Shown here piece after piece: positions 55,061 to 64,000 of a stretch of 64,000 nucleotides of DNA. The notes beneath the pieces are model-generated. The model searched no databases and was not told the origin of the DNA. It worked only from the letters and a program-made list of their open reading frames with translations. Numbering within the stretch: position 1 is the stretch's first letter; every line of letters starts with the position of its first letter. The position numbers and the translations under genes are program-made. The DNA lies in assembly GCA_963555705.1 (NCBI GenBank), contig OY743186.1, positions 38,551,241 through 38,615,240 of the forward strand. Reading direction: 5' to 3'. Source of the stretch: Ligustrum vulgare. Its lineage: Eukaryota; Streptophyta; Magnoliopsida; Lamiales; Oleaceae.

Positions 55061-55823
55061 CATGATTTTTGAAATAAAACCTTAAATTTCTTAATTTTGA
55101 AAATTTATATTTTAAAAACCTTAGTTATGTATTATTCCCATTTAGAAATTATTTAGAAAAATACTGAATTCTATGAGAGAGTGTATTATTTAATTGATTT
55201 CATTAATTATGAAACATATTATTTAGGGATGTAGTTACCATTTATTTAGGAGATTAAATTAGGGGTGTAATTACATTTAAAATCAACTAATAATATGAAA
55301 ATTATAGTCATTAAATTAGTTTAATAATATGGGAAGTCATATTACATCCAGTGATACTACATAACACTATGGATTCATGAGGCAAAATCACATGCATAAT
55401 AACCTTTCAATGAGTTTAATTTCACTTTATCTACTATTAGAAGCTCTGCAATGTAATTAAAATGCTGTTATTTTGTGATGTTAGATACACTATAATGACA
55501 ACATGTATTACATTATATTACACGGTATGTAATATTAGTAGCAATAATGTAATATTACACAAATAGAGAAGATGGTAGTCATCCAAGAAAGGAATCGTGT
55601 GGCTAAATTTCTGGATATTTGAAATTTTCTAATTTAATTAGCTAAATAATTGATAAAAATTTTCCTAAATAAAAGGATTTTCGGTTAATCTTGTCAATCA
55701 AATATTACATTCTCTCTCTTCAAATTTAGGTATTTTTCTAAAGTTATGACAATAAATTCAGTAATATTACGAATAGTGTCAATCGTAGTACATTACATAT
55801 AGGTAGTTATGTAATTTTCCCTT

Positions 55824-55974
55824 TTCTAAACTATGTGAGTGAAACTAGTGTAGGGTCTAATTATCCCAAGACCCTAAAATTTGGCCGGATCAGAGCATGG
55901 TCTGGCTCAATCAAGATGTAGACTTCATATCGTATTTGGATCTAATCCAATACTTGTGCAATTGGGCAAATGAA
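55824..55974. other. Spacer, no gene seen
   Basis: Unrecognised sequence following the long-TIR element. Confidence 0.3.
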
Positions 55975-55978
55975 AATT

Positions 55979-55980
55979 GC

Positions 55981-56019
<39 letters not shown>
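55979..56019. repeat. (TC)n(GC)n compound microsatellite
   Basis: About 15 TC units pass directly into five CG units. Confidence 0.9.
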
Positions 56020-56020
<1 letters not shown>

Positions 56021-57946
56021 ATTTCACTCGTTTTGGTACTTTGATAACTTTTCTGGTTGTCAATTAGTTGCTATATTATACATTTACCGATATGTGTAAT
56101 CTAGGTGTGAAAAATGAAGTAGGAAACGAACTTGAACAATGTAAAGAGGAAGGCTCGAACGTGAAGAACATTGTACTCAAACTATATTTGCTCCTACCGG
56201 ATTGAAGATTGCTTGAAGGATTATTGCAAACATGTTTTCATGATTAAACAAGCATGGGATCAATTTCAATACCAAACAATGCAAAGAACTTGAGAAAACT
56301 TGAACACTTAAAGAATTTGAGTTGGAACTTTGTAATTTTGAATAAAAATTTGTATTATTATTTTTTTGATATGTTTCTTTCAAGATACCATCTCATATAT
56401 AAAATGTCCCAGGCATTCATTAAGAAAAGATGCAAGGAATGAATGAAAAGACACGAAAAAAATCCTCAAAACCCATCGAAATTCAAATTCTAAATTTCTA
56501 AAATTTGAACTGGCAGGCCGCCCAGCACAATATCGGGCAGTCACCCAGTTGTGGCAATGCCCTCTGCTTCAACAAAAGTAACAATTCTAATTTTTCGATA
56601 AATATTTTTACTTATTTTAAGAACTGCTGTGAAATATTTTAAAAATGTTTTATTTCAATGTACTACAAGTGCCAAAATCATGAAATATGAAGTGAGCGTC
56701 AAAGTATCTTTTATATTGTTCTCCATAAACATGTATTGGAAATAATACATTTGTTCCATAACTCACTGGTTGTCATCTGAAGTTTCAAACTCTATTATAT
56801 CACAGCTGTCTGAAATGTTAATGGACATGAGATGAGCACACATGTATCCAATGAGTAGAATATGGTGTACAATTGTGCTATTCTGTGTAATAATCAATCT
56901 ATCATTCATTCATTCATTCATATCATATTAGCTATAGTGACACAAGTATATCCTACATAACAATAAATATTCACATCATATCAATTATAGTGATACAATT
57001 CGATATATCACATGCATCAATTAACCATTCATATCATATCAGTTACAATGATATAGTTCGATTCATATCATATCAATTACACTGTTGTATTTTGATATCT
57101 GGTCAAAATATCTGCATATAAGAAATAGTTGACATATCAAAATCGTCATACGTTGTAAAAACTTAATAACTGGCTATTCAACAACAGATTCGTATCATAA
57201 ATTCAATTATAATCATGATATGCAATAGGTACCGTATCACCGATGACCCATACGCCAAGATACTTTTTATTATGAATAACTATATACCATATTGATCAAT
57301 AATTATACAAATGCAATGCATGATTATGATGAGCCCTTAGATTCTCAGATCGTATCTCGAGCACTCAACAATTATTCAATTCAATTTCAATATCGATAGG
57401 GTAGCCATAATCAATAAGACTTAATCATTTAACTCTAATTGACCACATTAAGGTTAATTTTCAATTTCACCATTCGTCACATATTCTGGAGTCAATTAAC
57501 AATTATCGATATTGTCAATAACAATAACAATAGGGGATACGATGGAGCATGAGATGGTCATGATCAATGCTTTTCAGAAGATGAATATCTCAATTATATA
57601 TCTCATGCAATTACAAGTTACATATCTCATGCAATTATATGTTACATATACAAAGTTCATGCTGCTACGTTTCAATTGTATCAGTACCAATCATGTTTAA
57701 GATAATAAAAATATATGTGATCTCGTTACCACTCACATAAGATAAATAGATGTACTTCATTCACGATATCAATCAAAAAAGTCGGTCAAACATATTCCAG
57801 TCACGTTATTAATTAACAAGTCAAACATGTATGTTATGCTCTTATTTTAATTAAGCACGTGTTTTATTAAGTAAACACTCTTAATTTTACATTATCAATC
57901 AATCATTTATGAAAACATATTATATTCATGATATCAATAAAATGAG
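56020..57946. other. AT-rich intergenic, loosely repeated CATATCA words
   Basis: Between 56920 and 57120 the words TCATATCATATCA, GTGATACAATTCGATAT and CAATTATAGTGATA recur several times. At 57590-57650 TATATCTCATGCAATTA repeats twice. No coding signal. The 62-codon frame 57512-57700 is covered by these repeats. Confidence 0.45.
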
Positions 57947-57949
57947 TTA

Positions 57950-58681
57950 GAGCATCTAAAGTCGTGTTCTGTATTAGATCTAATTAGTGTTTTAGATCTC
58001 CAAATACGTCGGAATGGTCACCAATGGTTAGATGTAAAAGGGATGCAAAAACTTATTCCGACCAAAGATCTAAAAATGGATGCACATTTGCATCTAGTTT
58101 TACACCTACATGGGCCCACTTATGTTGCCAAAGCTGTACAAATAAATTTGTTATCAATGCGGATCTATGCGGAAAAAATGCCATTATATGCGGATAGAAT
58201 GGGATATATGAGGATATATCCTCATATACTGGTAATATTTTCTATTACTTTACATATTTCCTCAAGCAATTTGCATTTCATCAACCATAAAAAATTGATT
58301 AATACGCAATAATCAAATTTTCTTCCATACGTGCATTAATGTACATTATATATATTTTTTTCATTTCAAACATGAGTTTTTCCTTGTTGCTCGTATATTT
58401 TTGTTTTGTTAACCAAATATCAAAAATTTCAGGCCAATTTCTTCGTAATATACATATGTATACACAAATCGAAAATAAGTTAATTTAAAAAATTTACGAG
58501 CAAGATTTTTTTATGCAAAAACAAATTTAACATGAAGAAAATGAAATTTTTAAGTTTTTAATTTACATCTTCCAATGGAGCAATATTTCAATTTAGATCC
58601 ATTGGTATGTAAATTGAGGTGTAAAAGTGATTTCAAAGTAGTTAATTTATACCTTCAAATGCACCACGATTGGAGATGCTC
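57950..58681. mobile_element. Tourist-like element, 732 bp, TTA target duplication
   Basis: The left GAGCATCTAAAGTCGTG and right CACGATTGGAGATGCTC are inverted. The flanks TTA lie at 57947-57949 and 58682-58684. The interior has AT-rich filler, TAGATCT words and TTTACACCT / AGGTGTAAA inverted words. The 89-codon frame at 58043-58312 has no transposase features. Confidence 0.88.
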
Positions 58682-58767
58682 TTATCTGGGTCACATTATC
58701 ACTTAATAAGTCAGATAAGCATATTATGCTCCCATCATATGATGTAATTCAATTAAGCATATTTAAC

Positions 58768-58884
58768 TTTTTTTTTTTTTTTTTTTTATCATTATAAAAA
58801 CTTCCCAAACCCACCCCCCATGAGGCTCGAACCCAAGATCTATGCTTGGTTAGGGGAGCTCTTATCCACTTGAGCTGGCCCTTG
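58768..58884 (-). mobile_element. tRNA-derived SINE
   Basis: On the minus strand a tRNA-like head has box A (CAGCTCAAGTGGATAAGAG, about 58877-58859) and box B (GGGTTCGAGCC, 58833-58823), separated by about 26 bases. It is followed by a short body (GGGGGGTGGGTTTGGG) and a poly-A tail, seen as poly-T at 58768-58787. This is the pol III promoter layout of plant SINEs. It does not fold as a complete tRNA and has no acceptor stem. The target duplication was not resolved. Confidence 0.8.
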
Positions 58885-60837
58885 ACCTGTCACACGATAT
58901 TAATCCAATAATTCGTTTAAACCTATTCATGATTTCAATCAAATGATTCGATTATTTTCAAAGTCATTTTCCATTTGGACATGATTTATGTAATTAAATG
59001 TGGCTACAACAGAAGTACTATTTTGATATATTTTTATTTAGAATTTTGACTCAATAAAATCAATATATCTCATAAATCGGTATAACCATCACCCCTGCTT
59101 ATAGCCATATGTTCTTATACAAAATTGTGATATGTGATATCCATCAGAAATAACCAAAAGATATATTGTTTAATCACATGTGTCGATATGTACGGTATTT
59201 TTTCATTTATCAAACAATTCAAGTAAACATACTTTATTACATTATTAATCAATTAATTCAAATATCATCTTTTAAAACAAAAAAAATTAGCAATTTTACT
59301 TCTCAGTTTAATTCTTTAGTTTTAGTCTTAATAATCAAAATTCTTTCATCCGTTCAAATAGGGTCTAGGGCTAAAACATTTCGACACTTAATAGGAGTCT
59401 CTGAGGGAACGATAATCCGGACTCCTAGGTCCACTTTATTACTTCTCACGACCCGTACACTTGCGGGATATCTCGCATCTAAATTTTTTAATGTGAAAAT
59501 TGATAAAATGCTTTTTTTTTTTTTTTGCCATTTATTTTGGTTAGAATTTGCTAACTATATTGGTAGGTGAAGATATTAAGTTCTTTTTATTGTGAAAAAT
59601 GATAAAGGTAGACGCAAATGATATAATGTGCCTTGATAACGATTGAATACTTGCTCCTGTTGGGCTTCTCATGGAGTATAGGTCAGATTCTAACATCTAA
59701 TTAGTAAAAGAGGTGAAGTCCATGAAGTTGATATATAGAAACTCGCTCTATTTGCCATTGTTAGTGAAGAATTCCCCAAACTAATAATAAGTAATTGCGG
59801 TTCATATAGTACTAATCATTTTATACTAATGTGGGATTTGTTATTAGTAAATTTAATTTGAACCACTTTCTTTTTATAAATTATGTTTGTTGTAATGATT
59901 ATGAATTGTAATCCTATTAATCCACTCAAGAAATACATTCTTTTGATTCAAATGTTTTGGGTTCTTTCCTTGAGATTTGTAGCATAAATGCTATGGATCT
60001 ATATGCTAGTGTGACAAGAATTGGAATCATTAATGATTTTGAGTTGATAATCTAATTTAATACTTTTGGCACCACAAAATTTTTATTTCTATCTATTTGT
60101 GAAAGCGTTCCCTCATTTAGTGTATCAATGGAGTCAAGTATTATAAAAGCTTTACTTGCAATTATAAAGTGTCCTACATTATGTTGCTGTGTCAACGCTG
60201 TGTTACATTTTAGTTTCTTGCTTTTCTAAACATGGGAGTAGTCAAATATCTTGGTTATTGTTTTCAAAAAAATTCATTTTTTTAAAAGAATATCCTAATA
60301 TTATAGATTGATGTTATAACTGCATAGACATAATTGATGGCAGAGTTTTAATGAAGATATATGGGTGCTTTAATTCCTTTTTTTGTATTGATAGTTCTAT
60401 GAATGCTACAGAAAAAAACTTGTGCTTATTTGACCATTCCTTTTTCCATTTTTTTGGTCTAGCTATTTAAATAAATTTGATATATTTCATGATTTGACTC
60501 TGTTAGATCGTTTGATTCGTGAATGATGGAGTCTGAAGGACCTGCTCTACTAGTAATAATCCATGTGACGGGATTTAAAAAGTTTAATGGAGTTGCGGAA
60601 AATTTGTTCTTAAGAATAACATATGTAGAGTTATTTTATATGGGTTATGTGGTTCTTTTGTGAATTTATTAAACATTAAACGCTATTTATTTTGTATAGA
60701 TTCGAGAATTTGTAAATTACTATTTTGATGAATTACTTTTGTCGTTTGTACAAATTATAGTTTTAATAAATCAACGAGGAAATATAAGTTTTATAAATAA
60801 ATATTCCATAATTTTTTTTTTTTAAAAATAAATTGCA
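58885..60837. other. Unassigned AT-rich region
   Basis: The frame 59166-59570 (134 codons) is Ile/Leu/Phe-rich without a recognisable domain. The stretch 59380-59460 (GAGTCTCTGAGGGAACGATA and CTCACGACCCGTACACTTGC) resembles the end of a plant retroelement LTR leader but lacks a partner. From about 59580 to 60700 the sequence has somewhat higher codon-like texture but many stops, and I could not assign a family. Confidence 0.35.
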
Positions 60838-61204
60838 TACAACAGCGTTTAAAAAATGTTGCAAAATTATCTACGGCAACACTTAAAAAACATTACAAAA
60901 AGTCTACTGCAACACTTAAAAAACATTGCAAAATGATCTACCGCAACACTTAAAAAACGTTGCAAAAAGATCTGTTGCAACACTTAAAAAACGTTGCAAA
61001 AGGGTTTACCTCAACACTAAAAAAAGTTGCAAAAGGTCTGCGACAATACTTAAAAAAGTAGCAAAAGATCTACGACAATATTTAAAAAACACTGCAAAAA
61101 ATTTTTGCTCTACGCAATACTGCGATTTGCAACACTAAAAAAACGCTGCAAAAGCTTTTTGACAACTTTTTTTAACGTTGCAAAAGACAGTTTTTGTTGC
61201 AGTG
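60838..61204. mobile_element. CACTA (En/Spm) sub-terminal repeats and one terminus
   Basis: About a dozen degenerate units of the form GCAACACTTAAAAAACGTTGCAAAA lie between 60838 and 61170, in one orientation. The region ends AGTTTTTGTTGCAGTG at 61204, so the inverse start would be CACTGCAACAAAAACTG, a CACTA-type terminus. Sub-terminal arrays next to CACTN ends are characteristic of this superfamily. No matching opposite end and no transposase were found in the window. The repeat-derived frame 60926-61138 is not a gene. Confidence 0.8.
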
Positions 61205-63195
61205 ATTTCACATGCCAAAATTGGTGTTGAACATTGTTATTTTCCTTCCATATTTAGCCTTTAATTATATTTGAACGATCAAACAGTATTCAACAATTTT
61301 GTTTTTAAGATCCATGTAAATTTTTAACCGTGCAAAATGGTTTACTATAATGAAAGTTATGATAGGTCAAAGTAGGCACATTGTGACACAGAACGGAAGT
61401 TCTAAGGATTACCAACGTAAGCTCTAAGCAAAGAGAATTATAAAAAAAAAAACTCCAAAATTATACTCAAAATGGAATTGTCTTATTCATGAAAACAAAT
61501 AGCTCTTAAATAGTCTAAAAAAAGCCCTAATTAATGCAAAAAAGACGAAACTAGACATCTAATTAATCAAATAATTAAAAACGTTAAAAATGGAAAAACT
61601 TCAATTCCCCGGTAGACTGCCTTAAACTGCGATTTTGAAGATGGAATTGACATGAACTGGGTGAACCCGGTAAAGATGTCATAAAGTACTGTGAGAGGTT
61701 TCCGAAAACATATTATAATAAGGATTCTGACACCAATACAAAAAATTATGGCCATTTGATCGAAACCCCTGTTTTCTTGATTAATTTCCTATCCATCTCC
61801 TCTTCAAACTCCAACGCCATCTGTTCTACACTTCTACATCACATTGAAACTAAGGTTTCAAAATATTCGTTAACATACTATCTTAAAAAATTCAAGACGA
61901 TAATTCATGGACCGTTCTTACAAATCGATTTCATGCATATTCTCTAATTTCGTTTGGGGAACTATATTGTAGACATATTGAATACTTCCAATGAGTACTA
62001 AATTTTAATATCCACCAAACATGGACGTATTCACGGTTTAAATTATTATTTGTAAGTACTTCTCAAGATTACAAGTGGTTACTGGTAGGTAAAGGTCATT
62101 TTCAAAATAAAAATAAAGGCTTAGCATAATTAGGTGAACATTTTAATGGCTGTATTATTAGGAAAATGCAATGAACCAAGTGACTCAGTTTTATAAATTT
62201 CAAACTCACCAACATTCAGTAGAATTTGTACATGTTCTCTTTTCACACTGCAATTTAATTGTAAACACTCCCCAAGTTTCAGTTCATTTATACTCTGGAA
62301 TAATATACAAATTTCTCCTTTTCTTTTCGTAAAATCTTTTCTATGTAACTTCAAATCTTGACTCGATAATATACTCAATCATAAAGACTTTTTAGTAGTA
62401 GTGTAGTATGTAAAAAATGTAATTTTGGAGCTTTTTTGTGATTTTTTATTCAATTTTTTTAAATGATTACAGTTTCATCAAAATTTACAAATAAAATAGA
62501 AGAATCTAATGCTTGAAAAATGTGAAATACAGCATTAGTTATATTTAACCATTACAATAGCCAAGTTCTTGAGAAAATAACCATAATATTTTGTAAAAAA
62601 CTAACTTTTTTATTTGAATTATGGTATGCGGATTAGGTGGTTTATAATCATTTGGTTATATGATTTAATACAAATGAATTCAATTTCATATATAATATTA
62701 ATGAATTAATATTGATTAAAAAGAACTAACTATATACATTGTAGTTTCATGTATATTTGTTTAATAATAATAAAAATGATTAAATATATGATTGTTTATT
62801 TTGTGACTTTTCAGATATTATAATATTAATATTTACTTCCAATATAAGTATAACTAAATGCTTAAAGTTAATTTTTAATATTTATATCAAATTTGTAAAA
62901 GAGGAAGGCTACTATTGACTACAAAAAAATAAATAAATGTATGAATAAAAATGTCAATAAAAAAGTTCTCTAAGTAAAAGTGTCAATCAAGAATTTCTCT
63001 ATCATTCCTCATTTTAATATATTGTAGATGTAGATAATACTACCAACAATTCAATGCCTTTATTCTAATTTCAGACCAATTCGAAAGAGAGGATTCCAAT
63101 ATTTTCTGGTCGAATATATTGATTTATTTTTTGGGGTCAAGGAGTTGTTTCTATTTTTTATTATTAAGAAAACAAAGTATCTTCATCATATATGG
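61205..63195. other. AT-rich intergenic, no gene seen
   Basis: Short frames at 61567-61755 (-), 61756-61947 (+) and 62130-62378 (-) have no recognisable motifs. No terminal repeats were seen. Confidence 0.4.
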
Positions 63196-63442
63196 ACCTG
63201 TTTGGGTACTTGTCCTAAATCTATTTGTATAATTAACCGTTTATAAATGATTCTTCATAAATATTATTTAAAATAGCAGCGTACAAAATTTCGTTGATTT
63301 ATTTTTTTGAAAAGTAAAAAATGGTGAACGAAAATTTTTGACCAATCAAAATTGTTGTTTTTAGAAAAAAAAAATCTAATAAAATGTTGTTACATGACCG
63401 TTTTATAAACAAATTTTATAAAAGAGAGGCTCAAACAAGTCC
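63196..63442. repeat. MITE, family A
   Basis: ACCTGTTTGGGTACTTGTCC at the left. GTTTTATAAACAAATTTTAT and AGAGGCTCAAACAAGT at the right, partly inverted, with TTTATAAATGATTCTTCATA inside. Confidence 0.65.
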
Positions 63443-64000
63443 ACTTAAGAGTTAAGGTATTATTTTCCTTTCTTATTTCCACGAAATAAAATTAGAGAAG
63501 CTGTGAAATTGACTTCAAAGTCAACTGAATAAGCGACAGCCCCATCATTTCACAATAATGCAACGCTGTCTTTGGAATTTCGACCTGTAAACTGGTTGCC
63601 ATATAAGTTCAGGGAAACTTTACTAGATATTACTCCGTAGTGATTGCTTTATTTTTGGAACTAGAAGATTCTCGATACGATATTTAAGTATAGAATCGAA
63701 TTTATTTTTAATTTTAAAGTTCTAACATGTGTAATTTTCATGAAAGACTTCAAATGCTCACCACTATAGATAATCCACATATTAGTTAGATATTGTTAAC
63801 ACAAAAAATACTCAATTCGAATGGTCCAACAAATCAGGACGATGATAAAAGGTCTGAGCGATTGAGTGATTGGACAAGTGGAGCAAGGTTTGGGTGTTCC
63901 AATATTGAACGTTGCACAAGAGAGTTTCCACAACTCAACTTACGATCGAAGGCAATTCATTGAAACCGTTGTGAGCAGTTGTCATAATGTGGATGGTTGT
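63443..64000. other. Window end, undetermined
   Basis: A plus-strand frame opens after a stop near 63869 and stays open to base 64000 (about 43 codons). It is less AT-rich than its surroundings and could be the start of an exon or element beyond the window. No family is recognised. Confidence 0.25.

Larger units (their letters stand above)
51478..55823. mobile_element. 4.3-kb long-TIR element carrying the third GGTCACAA/triplet locus
   Basis: Left AAGAGAAATTTACGCAAATA and right (reverse complement) AAGGGAAAATTACATAACTA are inverted ends. The inverted similarity continues for at least 200 bases (AGAAAAATACC, ATTTGATT and TATTATTTAGGA-type words in order). Both arms are rich in TGTAATG/CATTACA words (51990-52480 and 55450-55600). 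A duplication of about 175 bp lies at 51710-51975 (CTTCCTAAAAA, then TTTCTTCCTAAATAATAGGT twice). The middle holds a GC-richer segment (53573-53900), a GTG-rich block and a TGTGACC array. No transposase was found. Likely Mutator-like by its long arms, but the target duplication could not be fixed. Confidence 0.72.

Noticed and set aside
58820..58884. Possible functional tRNA gene
   Set aside because: Boxes A and B are present, but no acceptor stem or anticodon arm can be formed and a poly-A tail follows, which fits a SINE.
59166..59570. 134-codon hydrophobic frame
   Set aside because: AT-driven Ile/Leu/Phe composition, no domain, and no supporting neighbours.
60926..61138. Lys-rich repeated peptide frame
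   Set aside because: Translation of CACTA sub-terminal repeats.
60838..61204. CRISPR-like array
   Set aside because: Units are degenerate, spacers are not unique, the context is a plant chromosome, and the end is a CACTA terminus.

Overview
This window looks like intergenic chromosome from a flowering plant, most likely a eudicot. It is very AT-rich and has no bacterial-style operons. Long stretches of decayed transposable elements surround a few short, apparently intronless nuclear genes. The plant assignment rests on Ty3/gypsy, Ty1/copia and LINE coding remnants of plant type, two Helitron families with hairpin-CTAG ends, hAT, Mutator-like, Tourist-like and CACTA termini, a tRNA-derived SINE and many small MITEs. 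I cannot name the species.

Layout. 1-3948: a long-period tandem repeat, a broken OTU-domain reading frame (1154-1833) and two local tandem duplications. 3949-6165: a complete non-autonomous Helitron. 6166-11360: an LTR-like segment, a fold-back hAT-type element and a 161-bp hAT MITE with a perfect 8-bp target duplication. 11361-14215: a 5'-truncated LINE on the minus strand. 14216-18570: MITEs plus the first copy of a repeat family that joins a GGTCACAA-rich array to a CAC-triplet-rich block. 19116-19850 (+) and 28286-29119 (-): two paralogous plant genes of unknown function, convergently oriented and about 8 kb apart. Between them lie a copia remnant, a MITE inserted into a sister MITE, and other small elements. 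A solo LTR (29594-30244) sits just upstream of the second gene. 30245-38400: AT-rich DNA with Tourist-like and other MITEs and the second GGTCACAA/CAC locus.

38402-48519 is the most informative region, a four-level nest. A small Helitron is split by a fold-back TIR element (39047-48193). The loop of that element holds an LTR retrotransposon (39843-47441) with 945-bp LTRs and a 5-bp target duplication. The gag reading frame of the retrotransposon is split in turn by a 3.3-kb solo LTR (41079-44417), also with a perfect 5-bp duplication. The retrotransposon keeps its primer binding site, polypurine tract, gag and part of the protease but has no reverse transcriptase, RNase H or integrase. Its LTRs carry an array of the palindrome ACGGCCGT.

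48520-64000: more MITEs, a second copy of the small Helitron (50374-51459), a 4.3-kb long-TIR element holding the third GGTCACAA/triplet locus (51478-55823), a Tourist-like element (57950-58681), a SINE (about 58768-58884), one end of a CACTA element (60838-61204) and otherwise unremarkable AT-rich sequence. Only the two paralogous genes look like possible functioning host genes. Everything else recognisable is mobile-element sequence, mostly non-autonomous or broken. No rRNA gene, canonical tRNA gene, CRISPR array or bacterial feature was seen.
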